A stretch of 64,000 nt of DNA from Cryobacterium psychrophilum (GTDB lineage Bacteria; Actinomycetota; Actinomycetes; Actinomycetales; Microbacteriaceae), in the NCBI RefSeq assembly GCF_004365915.1, contig NZ_SODI01000001.1:62001-126000 (forward strand). Reading direction: 5' to 3'. The translations under genes and the position numbers were made by a program. Below are positions 45,753-55,624 of this stretch, piece after piece (position 1 is the stretch's first letter; every line of letters begins with the position of its first letter). The notes beneath the pieces were generated by a model. The model searched no databases. It had not been told where the DNA came from and worked only from the letters and a program-made list of their open reading frames with translations.

Positions 45753-48245
45753 CTAGATTTCGCTGCCGATGGCTCCGATGATCGCGTCGAGCATCACACC
45801 GGCCGCGTCGCGGCGAGAGCCCGTCTCCGGAAGCGGGCGGGGTGTTCCCTCCGGAGAGGTGGCGCGGGCCGGTGCTGGGCCCACCCAGGCGACGGCGATG
45901 GCGTCTTCGCCCTTGAGGAAACGCTGGGAGCGCACCCCACCCGTCGCGCGTCCCTTCGCTGGATACTCGGTGAACTCAGAGACCTTGGCGCTGCCGGGGT
46001 CGGTGCCGGGAAGGGTCCGGCTTCCGGTGGCGACGGTTGCCACCACGGCGTTCGCAGCGTCCGTCGCAGCCAGGCTCGTGAAGAACACCACGGCGGCGCC
46101 GGGGGAGAGCTTAATACCGGCCATTCCGCCGGCTGCGCGGCCCTGTTGTCGAACGCCGGCGGCCGGGAAACGCAGCAGCTGCGCATCCGACGCAATAAAG
46201 ACGAGTTCGTCGTCTTCAGTGCCCTGCGCCACACCGACGACCTCGTCCTTCGGCTTGAGGGTGATGATCTCAAAGTCTGGTTTGCTGGCCCAGTCGCCCG
46301 GAGTGAGCCGCTTCACGACACCCTGCCGCGTGCCGAGCGCGATGGCTCGATCGGAGTCGAGGGAGACCAGGGCGAGCACCCGCTCTCCTCGGCTGGAGAG
46401 CACAAGGTAGTCGTTGATACGAACGCCTGCGGCGAGCTGAATCGACGTCGGTGGCATGACGGGCAGGTCGACGGGGGAGAAGCGGATGAGTCGACCATGG
46501 TTGGTGACCGCCCCGATCTCCGTGCGACTCGTCGTTTCGAGCGACGACAGGATGGCATCGTGCTTGCTGCGGCGTGGCGGGGGTGTGATGCGCTGGGGAG
46601 CGGAGTCGTCCACCGCCACAAGGTCGACGCGTGCAATGCGGCCGGTGGCGCTGAGGAAGATGCGCGTCGGGATGTCCTGTACCTCAAGGACAGCCGCCTG
46701 ACGTTTCGCTGCGGCCGCAGACATGCCCGCGATGCTGGGTTTGGCCTCGGTGAGTACTGTGCGGCGCGGGGTGCCGAACTTCTCGGCGACGGCGGCGAGC
46801 TCCGTGGACACGAGCGTGCGGATGGCGGCCTTGCTGGAGAGCAGTGCCTCAAGTTGGGCAATCTCGGCCAGGAGCTGGTCGCGCTCAGCCTCAAGCTCGA
46901 TTTTCGAGAAGCGCGTGAGGCGACGCAGTCGCAGCTCGAGAATGTACTCGGCCTGCACCTGGCTGAGGTCGAAAACGTCGATGAGACGAGTCCTGGCCAT
47001 GTCGGTGTCGTCACTGGCACGGATGACCTGAATGACCTCGTCGATATCGACAATGGCCACGAGGAGGCCTTCCACGAGGTGTAGGCGTTCCTTGCGTCGG
47101 GCGAGCCGGTAGGAGGAACGACGGGTCACCACTTCGATGCGGTGGTTCACGTAGACGAGTAGGAGTTCGCGCAGCCCCAGGGTCTGCGGCGTTCCCTCCA
47201 CAAGGGCGACCGCGTTGATGTTGAACGAATCTTCGAGGGGCGTGTAGCGGTACAGCTGCTCGAGTACGGCATCCGGACTGAAACCGGTCTTGATCCCGAT
47301 GACGAGGCGCAGCCCCTTGGTGCGGTCCGTGAGGTCGGTGACGTCAGAGATTCCGCTCAGCTTTTTGGAGTTGACCCCGTCCTTGATCTTCTCGATCACC
47401 TTTTCCGGTCCCACGAGATAGGGCAATTCCGTGACCACCAGACCGGTTTTTCGCGCGCTGATTGACTCCACGGCGACGCGGGCCCTGGTCTTGAAGCTGC
47501 CACGCCCGGTGAGGTACGCGTCCTTGATGCCGGCGAGCCCCACGATGGTGCCGCCGGTGGGTAGGTCTGGCCCCGGAATGAACTCCATCAGGTGCTCGAG
47601 TGAGGCCTCCGGGTAGGAGAGGAGGTGGCGCGCGGCACCGACGACCTCGATGAGGTTGTGCGGTGCCATGTTTGTGGCCATACCCACAGCGATACCGCTT
47701 GCGCCGTTGACCAGCAGATTGGGATACGCGGCCGGGAGCACATCGGGCTGGGTGAGCTGATTGTCATAGTTGGGCACAAAATTGACGACGTCTTCGTCGA
47801 GGTGCTCGGTCATCGCGAGGGCGGGGGCCGCAAGCCGGGCCTCTGTGTATCGGGGAGCCGCCGGCCCATCATCAAGAGAGCCAAAGTTTCCGTGGCCGTC
47901 GATGAGGGGAACGCGCAGGGAGAATGACTGCGCCATGCGCACGAGCGCGTCATAAATCGCCGTGTCACCATGCGGGTGCAGCTTGCCCATGACTTCGCCG
48001 ACGACGCGGGCGGACTTGACATGGCCGCGGTCGGGGCGCAATCCCATCTCACTCATCTGGTACAGGATGCGACGCTGGACAGGCTTGAGCCCATCGCGCG
48101 CATCGGGGAGTGCCCGTGAGTAGATGACCGAGTAGGCGTACTCGAGGAAGGACCCCTGCATCTCGATCGATACGTCGACGTCTTCGATTCTCTCGGTGTC
48201 GATCGCGGTGCGGGCGGCGGGTGGGGTGCTGTCTGCGCGGCTCAT
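45753..48245 (-). CDS. parC: Type IIA topoisomerase subunit A (ParC-like)
   Basis: An 830-residue strand-passage subunit. N-terminus [31 protein letters not shown], catalytic Tyr in [11 protein letters not shown], then coiled-coil (about 420-480) and six-bladed C-terminal DNA-wrapping domain. The blades lack a clear GyrA box (QRRGGKG). I prefer ATG 48245 ([13 protein letters not shown]); the frame extends to 48311, overlapping the divergent neighbour's upstream region. Forms a tetramer with the converging ParE. Confidence 0.9.
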   Translation of the reverse strand: MSRADSTPPAARTAIDTERIEDVDVSIEMQGSFLEYAYSVIYSRALPDARDGLKPVQRRILYQMSEMGLRPDRGHVKSARVVGEVMGKLHPHGDTAIYDALVRMAQSFSLRVPLIDGHGNFGSLDDGPAAPRYTEARLAAPALAMTEHLDEDVVNFVPNYDNQLTQPDVLPAAYPNLLVNGASGIAVGMATNMAPHNLIEVVGAARHLLSYPEASLEHLMEFIPGPDLPTGGTIVGLAGIKDAYLTGRGSFKTRARVAVESISARKTGLVVTELPYLVGPEKVIEKIKDGVNSKKLSGISDVTDLTDRTKGLRLVIGIKTGFSPDAVLEQLYRYTPLEDSFNINAVALVEGTPQTLGLRELLLVYVNHRIEVVTRRSSYRLARRKERLHLVEGLLVAIVDIDEVIQVIRASDDTDMARTRLIDVFDLSQVQAEYILELRLRRLTRFSKIELEAERDQLLAEIAQLEALLSSKAAIRTLVSTELAAVAEKFGTPRRTVLTEAKPSIAGMSAAAAKRQAAVLEVQDIPTRIFLSATGRIARVDLVAVDDSAPQRITPPPRRSKHDAILSSLETTSRTEIGAVTNHGRLIRFSPVDLPVMPPTSIQLAAGVRINDYLVLSSRGERVLALVSLDSDRAIALGTRQGVVKRLTPGDWASKPDFEIITLKPKDEVVGVAQGTEDDELVFIASDAQLLRFPAAGVRQQGRAAGGMAGIKLSPGAAVVFFTSLAATDAANAVVATVATGSRTLPGTDPGSAKVSEFTEYPAKGRATGGVRSQRFLKGEDAIAVAWVGPAPARATSPEGTPRPLPETGSRRDAAGVMLDAIIGAIGSEI

Positions 48246-48367
48246 TCGTGAATTCTGATTCAGTCGTGTCCGCCCCGAACGTAAATCCCGCCGGGGAGGC
48301 ACTGGTTTCACGCACTATCGGGAGTGCGCTGGAAAGTTCGGGCGCGGCCTATGTCAGACTTAGCCCG

Positions 48368-49513
48368 ATGTCAACCATGTTACCGGCCCGTCAATTCAGC
48401 TCTCTGCGCCTTGCCGATGTTCTGACAAGTTCGCTCCTTGCCGTGCGGAGCGAGCCGAACCGGCTCGGTCTGCCCGCGGTGTCCAAGGCCGTCGTGGTTC
48501 TGGCGGACGGACTGGGAGTCAGCGCCCTGCGGGCGCGAGCGGGCCACGCCCGCTTTCTCGCCGGCCGACTGACGAAGGCCGATGTCATCGACGGGGTCTT
48601 TCCGGCCACGACCGCGGCAGGGATCGCGACGCTGACGACCGGTCTCGAACCGGGTCAGCATGGTTTGGTGGGCTACCAGGTGCTTGACGCGGACGGCGAC
48701 CGAATCATCAACCAGCTCACGGGGTGGGACGCCGGTATGGACCCCGCGACGTGGCAGCGCGCCCGCACCGTCTTCGACCAGGCAGCGGATGTCGGCGTGC
48801 CCAGTTTCGCTATCGGACCCAAGCGCTTCATTGGCTCCGGTTTCACCCAGGCTGTGCTGAGAGGGGCGCGGTACGTCGCTGCGGAAAGTATCGGGGACCG
48901 GTTCGCCGCAGCGCGAGAAATCCTCGCTTCCGAGCCGACGGCGCTCGTCTACCTTTATGTGGCCGAGCTCGACGTTGCGGCGCACGCCCACGGTTGGGAA
49001 TCCGGGCGGTGGCTGGCACACCTTGAGACCCTCGACTCAGAAATGGCCCGATTCGCGTCCGAGCTTGCCTCTGACGAGGGTGTGCTTCTCACAGCAGACC
49101 ATGGCGTCATTGACGTGCCAGAGACCAAGCACGTGCTCTTTGATACAGCACCGGCCCTCGTGGATGGGGTGCGTCACATCGGGGGAGACCCGCGGTGCCT
49201 GCAGCTGTACGTCGATCCCGCGAGGATCGACGTGACGAGCGATTCCCTTGCCGCGGCGTGGCAGGTGGCGGAGGGGCACCGCGCCTGGGTCTACACCCGC
49301 GCGGAGGCTGTAGCAGCCGGACTGTTCGGGCAGGTCGACACCGATGTGCTTCCCCGTATCGGAGACGTCATTGTCGCGGCGAGAAAAGGCATCGCCTACT
49401 ACGATTCGCGCCCGGCTAACCAGAGCGCACGGTCCATGATCGGTCAGCACGGCTCCCTCACCGATGAGGAAATCCGCGTGCCGCTCATCCGGGCCGGGGC
49501 ATTTTCCCGCTGA
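48368..49513 (+). CDS. Alkaline phosphatase/type I phosphodiesterase-family protein
   Basis: A 381-residue metal-dependent hydrolase of the alkaline phosphatase superfamily. Zn/nucleophile segment VVVLADGLGVSAL and FPATTAAGIATLTTG (Thr nucleophile in the TT pair), metal motif VAELDVAAHAHG and ADHGVID. No signal peptide, so cytoplasmic action on a nucleotide or phosphoester is likely; substrate unknown. The start ATG 48368 gives MSTMLPARQF; ATG 48377 is also possible. Divergent from parC. Confidence 0.85.
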   Translation: MSTMLPARQFSSLRLADVLTSSLLAVRSEPNRLGLPAVSKAVVVLADGLGVSALRARAGHARFLAGRLTKADVIDGVFPATTAAGIATLTTGLEPGQHGLVGYQVLDADGDRIINQLTGWDAGMDPATWQRARTVFDQAADVGVPSFAIGPKRFIGSGFTQAVLRGARYVAAESIGDRFAAAREILASEPTALVYLYVAELDVAAHAHGWESGRWLAHLETLDSEMARFASELASDEGVLLTADHGVIDVPETKHVLFDTAPALVDGVRHIGGDPRCLQLYVDPARIDVTSDSLAAAWQVAEGHRAWVYTRAEAVAAGLFGQVDTDVLPRIGDVIVAARKGIAYYDSRPANQSARSMIGQHGSLTDEEIRVPLIRAGAFSR

Positions 49514-49538
49514 CCCGAATGAACGATTGTCCCGGGCG

Positions 49539-50129
49539 TTAGACCGGGTATTTTCCGCGCTTGACCTGCGGCTTCGGAAGACGCATGGGACGAAGTTGGA
49601 GAGCACGCATAGCGACGTACCAGCGCACCTTCTCCACCTTTCCGGCACCGAACTTCGACTCAATCTTCTTGGTCACGATGAAGCCGAGGACGACGCAGTC
49701 AACAATGGCCAAGATGAAGAACGCCCAGAGGGCGATGATTCCATAGGTCGCAATCGACGGGATCGTTGACAGCAGGATGACGAGGAACATCACCGGGATC
49801 ATCAGCTCACCAACGTTGAACCGAGCGTCAACGAAGTCGCGTGCGTAGCGCTTCTGTGGCCCACGCTCACGAAGCGGGAGGTATTTGTCCTCACCGTTCG
49901 CCATGCCGATTCGGGCTCGGTCACGGGACACACGCGACTTCGCGCGAGCCTGCTTCGCCGCGAGCTTACGGTCGTTGGGTACGAGGGGTCTTTTGTTGGC
50001 CGCTTCCTGCATTCGGCGCGTCGGAGTCGGCTGACCTTTACCGGCTGAAGTGCCGTTCAGGCGAGCGGCCGTCTCGGCTGCGGTTTCGATCGACGGCTGT
50101 GCGTCGGGGTTCACTGGTTGTTTAGCCAC
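49539..50129 (-). CDS. DUF3043-family membrane protein
   Basis: A 196-residue protein with a long charged cytoplasmic N-terminus (about 100 residues, many Lys/Arg) and two membrane segments (PVMFLVILLSTIPSIATYGI; ALWAFFILAIVDCVVLGFIV). The tail is basic (MRLPKPQVKRGKYPV). DUF3043 is an actinobacterial family without known function. GTG 50129 (VAKQPVNPDAQ) has AAGGA six bases upstream. It converges with the phosphatase gene and is divergent from the M20 peptidase. Confidence 0.88.
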   Translation of the reverse strand: MAKQPVNPDAQPSIETAAETAARLNGTSAGKGQPTPTRRMQEAANKRPLVPNDRKLAAKQARAKSRVSRDRARIGMANGEDKYLPLRERGPQKRYARDFVDARFNVGELMIPVMFLVILLSTIPSIATYGIIALWAFFILAIVDCVVLGFIVTKKIESKFGAGKVEKVRWYVAMRALQLRPMRLPKPQVKRGKYPV

Positions 50130-50167
50130 ATCAAATCCTTGCAATTGGGTGCCTTAAGATTACCCGT

Positions 50168-51589
50168 ATGACAGATATCCCACGGACAATTGACGACAAA
50201 AGCACAGCTGACGACGCATCCGTTCGCACCGCGGTCGAACTCGGACTACCGGCGACCATCGCAGAACTGTGCGCGCTGGTGCGCATTCCCTCGGTCGCCT
50301 GGTCTGCTTTTGATCGCGCCACCGTGCTGCGAAGCGCCGAGGCCGTGGCGACTCTGGCCCGGGACCTACACGTCTTTGACACGGTCGAAATCAAACAGGC
50401 GGGCATTCCCGGAGGCACCGAGCTCGGCCAGCCCGCCGTGCTCGCGACACGGGCGGCACGGAATGGCCGGCCAACGGTCCTGCTCTACGCCCACCACGAT
50501 GTGCAGCCTCCCGGCAAGGACGAGGATTGGGACTCGGCCCCTTTCGAGCCGACCGTGCGTGGTGACCGTCTCTATGGTCGCGGTGCGGCCGACGACAAAG
50601 CAGGAGTCATGGCGCACGTCGCCTCCATTCGTGCCCTTGTCGATGCTGCAGGTCCCGATTTTGATCTCGGCCTCGCCCTCTTCATTGAGGGAGAAGAAGA
50701 ATTCGGCAGCCGGTCCTTCGCGACCTTCCTCGACGAGAATGTCGATGCCCTGCGAGCAGATGTGATTGTCGTCGCCGACTCGAACAACTGGGATGTGTCG
50801 ACCCCAGCGCTCACGACCGGCCTCCGCGGCAATGTCACCCTGCGCCTCAACGTACGCACGCTGGACCATGCTTCCCATTCCGGCATGTTCGGGGGAGCCG
50901 TTCCCGACGCCATGATGGCGACGATTGCGCTGCTGGCGACGCTCTACAACGAGGACGGATCCGTCGCCGTGGCGGGGCTAACGATCCACACCGGCGACAC
51001 CCCCGAGTACTCGGAAGAGCAGCTGAGGGAGGAGACGGGTCTCCTCGATGGAGTGTCGCCCATCGGACATGGCTCCATTCTCAGCCGGATCTGGTCCCAG
51101 CCCGCCATCACCGTCACCGGAATCGACGCGCCGAGCGTTGACAACGCGTCCAACACGCTGTCGCCCTCGATAACCGTGAGAGTGAGTTGCCGCATTGCTC
51201 CCGGGCAGCGAGCCAGCGATGCGGCAGCTGTGCTCGAAGAACACCTGCGCGCTCATGCACCCTTTGGCGCGCATGTCGAGATCTCCGAGGTGGACTGTGG
51301 CCAACCCTTCCTCGTGGACACGAGCGGATGGGCCGTGACCGAGGCGCGCCGTGCAATGACGGATGCCTGGGGCGCGCCCCCGATAGATATTGGGGTTGGC
51401 GGTTCCATCCCGTTCATTGCCGACCTGGTGCGGGTCTTCCCGGAGTCCCAGATTCTTGTGACCGGCGTCGAAGACCCCGACTCGCGGGCACACAGCCCCA
51501 ACGAGTCCCTGCACCTCGGGGTCTTCAAGCGCGCCGTGCTTACCGAGGCACTGCTGCTGTCACGGCTGAACCACCGCAGCGGGCAGTAG
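50168..51589 (+). CDS. M20-family dipeptidase
   Basis: A 473-residue two-zinc peptidase of the CNDP/PepV-like M20 type. Metal ligands are in LLYAHHDVQPPG, GRGAADDKAG and EGEEEFGS; the lid domain lies at about 215-345 (RTLDHASHSGMFGGAVPDAM). Cytosolic, with no signal peptide. Cleaves dipeptides or N-acyl amino acids, exact substrate unknown. Starts at ATG 50168. Confidence 0.9.
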   Translation: MTDIPRTIDDKSTADDASVRTAVELGLPATIAELCALVRIPSVAWSAFDRATVLRSAEAVATLARDLHVFDTVEIKQAGIPGGTELGQPAVLATRAARNGRPTVLLYAHHDVQPPGKDEDWDSAPFEPTVRGDRLYGRGAADDKAGVMAHVASIRALVDAAGPDFDLGLALFIEGEEEFGSRSFATFLDENVDALRADVIVVADSNNWDVSTPALTTGLRGNVTLRLNVRTLDHASHSGMFGGAVPDAMMATIALLATLYNEDGSVAVAGLTIHTGDTPEYSEEQLREETGLLDGVSPIGHGSILSRIWSQPAITVTGIDAPSVDNASNTLSPSITVRVSCRIAPGQRASDAAAVLEEHLRAHAPFGAHVEISEVDCGQPFLVDTSGWAVTEARRAMTDAWGAPPIDIGVGGSIPFIADLVRVFPESQILVTGVEDPDSRAHSPNESLHLGVFKRAVLTEALLLSRLNHRSGQ

Positions 51590-51751
51590 CCGGAGTCAGA
51601 GCCATATTCCCCGCACTTTGCATCACGGGGAATGATTCAGGCTGCCACACGGTTGGAGGAGGTAGAATTGATTGTGATTTCCGAGTTATCACCTCGACTA
51701 GTCGACTTGACCACTTGACACGTTCGCGCGCTGCGACCACCAAGGAGAAAC

Positions 51752-52114
51752 ATGACTGACGCCATGACCGACACGACCAGCACCGCAGCCCATGGTGTTG
51801 GCCTGAGCGATACCGCCGCCGACAAGGTACGAAGCCTCCTGGCCCAGGAAGGACGTGAGGATCTTCGTCTGCGCGTCGCAGTGCAGCCCGGGGGTTGTTC
51901 CGGCCTGATCTACCAGCTCTATTTCGACGAGCGAGTTCTCGAGGGCGATGCTGTTGTTGACTTCGATGGAGTCGGTGTTGTCGTTGACAAGATGAGTGTT
52001 CCGTACCTTGATGGTGCGAATATCAACTTCGAGGACACGATCGAGAAGCAGGGTTTCACGATCGACAACCCCAATGCCGGCAGTAGCTGCGCGTGTGGAG
52101 ACTCTTTCAGCTAG
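51752..52114 (+). CDS. erpA: A-type iron-sulfur carrier protein
   Basis: A 120-residue HesB/IscA-family protein. Cys ligands: GGCSGLIYQLYF and the C-terminal SSCACGDSFS, three in all as usual. It delivers Fe-S clusters to apoproteins; the qcrA Rieske protein and LipA in this window are plausible clients. AAGGAG lies directly before ATG 51752. It sits upstream of ctaC in the standard actinobacterial order. Confidence 0.95.
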   Translation: MTDAMTDTTSTAAHGVGLSDTAADKVRSLLAQEGREDLRLRVAVQPGGCSGLIYQLYFDERVLEGDAVVDFDGVGVVVDKMSVPYLDGANINFEDTIEKQGFTIDNPNAGSSCACGDSFS

Positions 52115-52142
52115 GCAAAGACCCCGCTGAAATGCGAAAAAC

Positions 52143-52174
52143 AGGAGATCATCCCCAGTGGATGGTCTCCTTTC
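52143..52174 (+). terminator. Terminator after erpA
   Basis: A 12-bp stem, AGGAGATCATCC (52143-52154) with GGATGGTCTCCT (52160-52171), one T-G pair, followed by TTTCG. It separates erpA from ctaC. Confidence 0.8.
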
Positions 52175-52326
52175 GCAATTTAAAGCCTGATTCCACCAGT
52201 GTCACGCGCGCTTCGGCGCAAAGTTGACCTCCAGGGTGCACGGAAGAAGGCTTTGCTCGGAGTAGGCTAGGAATCGGTCACAGCACTTCCTGAGAAGTGT
52301 CCTCGAATCCCCCCGAAAGGTCCCCG

Positions 52327-53214
52327 GTGCGCATTAATCACCGTCTCCGATGGGCTGCATTTCCGCTTGCAGCGACACTTGTCATTGTTCTCTCCGGCTG
52401 CACGCAGGCCCAGTTAAACGGCTATCTTCCCGGTTTTGAAGAAGGTCAACCGGCGGTGACAAACCAGACCGAACGAGTGTCCGGTCTGTGGACCACCTCC
52501 TGGATCGTCCTCCTCATCGTGGGCATCCTCACGTGGGGCCTCACGCTCTGGGCCATCGTCGTCTACCGTCGTCGCAAGGGCCAGACCGGACTCCCGGTGC
52601 AGCTCCGCTACAACATGCCGATCGAGATCTTCTACACGATCGTTCCGCTCATTCTGGTCGTAGGCTTTTTTGCCTTCACCGCGCGGGACCAGGTCGCACT
52701 CGAGACCCGCTTTGACAGCCCCGACGTCACTATCGAGGTCCAGGCCAAGCAGTGGGCGTGGGACTTCAACTACGTCGACGAGGATGTCTACTCCGCAGGC
52801 GTGCAAGCGCAGGCCGACCCTGACGGCGAACCCGGCGCCATCGTCGACTCAGAGCTGCCCGTCCTTGTGCTCCCGGTCAACAAAAAGGTTGAGTTCAAGC
52901 TCGAGTCCCGAGACGTCATTCATTCCTTCTGGGTCATCGACTTCCTTTACAAGAAGGACGTCGTCCCCGGCAAGACCAACTACATGTCGGTCATTCCGGA
53001 GCGCATCGGAACCTATGCGGGCAAGTGCGCGGAACTCTGCGGTGAGTATCACTCCATGATGCTCTTCAACACGGAGGTCGTGTCCCAGGCCGACTACGAC
53101 ACCTACATCGCCTCGCTGCGGGCTGCCGGCAACACCGGGCAGCTGGACAATAACTACGATCGCAATCAGAATCAGCCGGGCACGGAAGCCCCGACCGCTC
53201 AGGAAGGCAAGTAA
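52327..53214 (+). CDS. ctaC: Cytochrome c oxidase subunit II
   Basis: A 295-residue lipoprotein subunit holding the CuA centre. The lipobox is LSGC (Cys about 25). Two membrane helices follow (SWIVLLIVGILTWGLTLWAIV; IFYTIVPLILVVGFFAF), then the cupredoxin domain with CuA ligands CAELCGEYHSMM and upstream His in DVIHSFWV. The GTG at 52327 has GAAAGG upstream; 52297 is a weaker alternative. First gene of ctaC-ctaD-ctaF. Confidence 0.95.
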   Translation: MRINHRLRWAAFPLAATLVIVLSGCTQAQLNGYLPGFEEGQPAVTNQTERVSGLWTTSWIVLLIVGILTWGLTLWAIVVYRRRKGQTGLPVQLRYNMPIEIFYTIVPLILVVGFFAFTARDQVALETRFDSPDVTIEVQAKQWAWDFNYVDEDVYSAGVQAQADPDGEPGAIVDSELPVLVLPVNKKVEFKLESRDVIHSFWVIDFLYKKDVVPGKTNYMSVIPERIGTYAGKCAELCGEYHSMMLFNTEVVSQADYDTYIASLRAAGNTGQLDNNYDRNQNQPGTEAPTAQEGK

Positions 53215-53217
53215 GCC

Positions 53218-54948
53218 ATGAGCACCACTATCACCCCTCCAGCGACGCGCATGGAGACTCCGGTCTCGCCGTCCGCTGAACGCAAGGGTAATTTGCTCGT
53301 CAAGGCGATAACGTCAACCGACCACAAGGTGATCGGTTACATGTACCTGATCACCTCGTTCGTGTACTTCTGCCTCGGCGGGGTCATGGCGCTCATCATT
53401 CGTGCGCAGCTCTTCGCCCCCGGTCTGGAGATCGTTCAGACCAAGGAGCAGTACAACCAGCTGTTCACGATGCACGGCACGATCATGCTGCTGATGTTCG
53501 CCACCCCGTTGTTCTTCGGATTTGCGAACTTCCTCGTCCCCCTGCAGATCGGTGCGCCCGACGTGGCGTTCCCACGTCTGAACGCGTTGGCGTATTGGTT
53601 CTTCAACTTCGGTAGCCTCATTGCCGTGGCCGGGTTCCTGACCCCCCAGGGCGCTGCGTCGTTCGGCTGGTTTGCGTACCAGCCACTCGCGAGCACGACG
53701 TTCTCGCCTGGTATCGGTGGAAACCTGTGGATGGTGGGGCTCGGTCTTTCCGGGTTCGGTACCATCCTCGGTTCCGTCAACTTCATTACGACAATCATCA
53801 CGATGCGTGCCCCCGGCATGACGATGTGGCGCATGCCGATTTTCACCTGGAACTCACTGATCACCTCGTTGCTTGCCCTGATGGTGTTCCCGGTTCTCGC
53901 CGCAGCCATGCTTGCAGCCGCCTCCGACCGCATCTTTGGTTCGCACATCTACGACCCCGCCAATGGCGGTGCCATACTCTGGCAGCACTTGTTCTGGTTC
54001 TTCGGTCACCCCGAGGTATACATCATTGCCCTGCCGTTCTTCGGTATCGTTTCGGAAGTGTTCCCCGTCTTCAGTCGAAAGCCGATGTTCGGGTACAAGA
54101 CGCTGGTCTACGCGACTATTGCGATCGCCGCGCTCTCCGTTTCTGTCTGGGCGCACCACATGTACGTCACGGGCTCCGTTCTGCTGCCGTTCTTCTCGCT
54201 CATGACGATGCTTATCGCGGTCCCGACCGGGGTGAAGATCTTCAACTGGATCGGAACGATGTGGCGGGGTTCCGTCACATTCGAGACGCCCATGCTCTGG
54301 GCCATCGGCTTCCTCATCACCTTCACGTTCGGTGGACTCACTGGAGTCATCCTCGCCTCGCCGCCGCTTGACTTCCACGTCACGGACACCTACTTCGTGG
54401 TTGCGCACTTCCACTACGTCGTATTCGGCACCGTTGTCTTTGCCATGTTCAGTGGCTTCTACTTCTGGTGGCCGAAATGGACAGGGAAGATGCTCAACGA
54501 GAGCCTCGGCAAGTGGCACTTCTGGTTGCTCTTCATCGGCTTCCACACCACGTTCCTCGTGCAGCATTGGCTGGGCGTCGTCGGTATGCCCCGTCGCTAT
54601 GCGACGTATTCACCCGATGACGGATTCACGTGGATGAACCAGGTGTCGACCATTGGCGCCATGATTCTGGCCACGTCGATGATTCCGTTCTTCCTGAACG
54701 TATACATCACGGCCCGCAAGGCACCGCTGGTTACGGTCAACGATCCCTGGGGCTACGGTTCGTCGCTCGAGTGGGCAACGTCTTGCCCGCCGCCGCGTCA
54801 CAACTTCACGTCCATCCCGAGAATTCGGTCTGAGCGTCCGGCATTCGACCTCAACCACCCAGAGGCGGGACTTCCCGTGGGTATTGGGTACCTCAAGGAC
54901 GCACCGGATGCCCCCACGTACGACGCATCATCGAACAAGGTGAAGTAA
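53218..54948 (+). CDS. ctaD: Cytochrome c oxidase subunit I
   Basis: A 576-residue, 12-helix subunit with haem a, haem a3 and CuB. Ligand motifs: [24 protein letters not shown] (CuB His and the His-Tyr pair) and HFHYVVFGT. The K and D channel residues appear normal. 3 bp after ctaC, and ctaF starts at the next base after the stop. Active in the inner membrane with the QcrCAB complex. Confidence 0.97.
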   Translation: MSTTITPPATRMETPVSPSAERKGNLLVKAITSTDHKVIGYMYLITSFVYFCLGGVMALIIRAQLFAPGLEIVQTKEQYNQLFTMHGTIMLLMFATPLFFGFANFLVPLQIGAPDVAFPRLNALAYWFFNFGSLIAVAGFLTPQGAASFGWFAYQPLASTTFSPGIGGNLWMVGLGLSGFGTILGSVNFITTIITMRAPGMTMWRMPIFTWNSLITSLLALMVFPVLAAAMLAAASDRIFGSHIYDPANGGAILWQHLFWFFGHPEVYIIALPFFGIVSEVFPVFSRKPMFGYKTLVYATIAIAALSVSVWAHHMYVTGSVLLPFFSLMTMLIAVPTGVKIFNWIGTMWRGSVTFETPMLWAIGFLITFTFGGLTGVILASPPLDFHVTDTYFVVAHFHYVVFGTVVFAMFSGFYFWWPKWTGKMLNESLGKWHFWLLFIGFHTTFLVQHWLGVVGMPRRYATYSPDDGFTWMNQVSTIGAMILATSMIPFFLNVYITARKAPLVTVNDPWGYGSSLEWATSCPPPRHNFTSIPRIRSERPAFDLNHPEAGLPVGIGYLKDAPDAPTYDASSNKVK

Positions 54949-55371
54949 ATGAGAACTAACGCGCGTCTCTTCTGGGGCCTGGCGGCCTTCTTCGCCCTCA
55001 TGGCGGTTATCTACACGGTGTGGAGCGTCATCGATCCGTTCACCGGAAGCGTGGAGTGGGCAGGAACGTTTGCCCTCTCGCTCAGTGCTGTCCTGGCCGC
55101 GTTCATCGGCTTCTACCTGGGCAAGGTTTACACCGCCCAGGGCGGCGAGACTCCCGAGGACCGACTCGATGCCAACATCGATGACGGCGATGCCGAGTCC
55201 GGGTTCTTCAGCCCGTGGAGCTGGTGGCCCATCGTGCTCGCGGCATCTGCTGCGCTGGTGTTCCTGGGTCTCGCTGTGGGCATCTGGGTCGCATTCATTG
55301 GGCTGGCGTTCGGAGTCATCGGGCTCGTGGGCTGGGTCTACGAGTACTACCGGGGTCTCTTCGCCCGCTAA
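54949..55371 (+). CDS. ctaF: Cytochrome c oxidase subunit IV (actinobacterial)
   Basis: A 140-residue protein with four hydrophobic segments (FWGLAAFFALMAVIYTV; FALSLSAVLAAFIGFYLG; WWPIVLAASAALVFLGL; GIWVAFIGLAFGVIGLVGWV). It belongs to the actinobacterial aa3 oxidase subunit IV family. Starts directly after the ctaD stop. A strong terminator follows. Confidence 0.92.
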   Translation: MRTNARLFWGLAAFFALMAVIYTVWSVIDPFTGSVEWAGTFALSLSAVLAAFIGFYLGKVYTAQGGETPEDRLDANIDDGDAESGFFSPWSWWPIVLAASAALVFLGLAVGIWVAFIGLAFGVIGLVGWVYEYYRGLFAR

Positions 55372-55386
55372 GCAACTGCAGTATCA

Positions 55387-55417
55387 CGTGCCGGTCTTCC
55401 CTGGGAAGGCCGGCACG
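55387..55417 (+). terminator. Terminator after ctaF
   Basis: CGTGCCGG (55387-55394) pairs with CCGGCACG (55410-55417), with inner CTTCC/GGAAG extending the stem, then TGTTT. Confidence 0.85.
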
Positions 55418-55624
55418 ACTGTTTAACCCGCGACGCGAGTGGGCATTCCACGGTGAGCCCGACCAAGGCCGTGTGCAGTTTTGCACACCCGGCCTGTGCT
55501 AATCGATATTGACAGGCACAAAGCCAGCGCACAGGCTGATACAAGCCAAAACACCTGATCGGCGCTGCCGACCACGTCGCGGCCTCCGATCACGATGTGT
55601 CAAAGAAGACACGAGGGGAATCCC

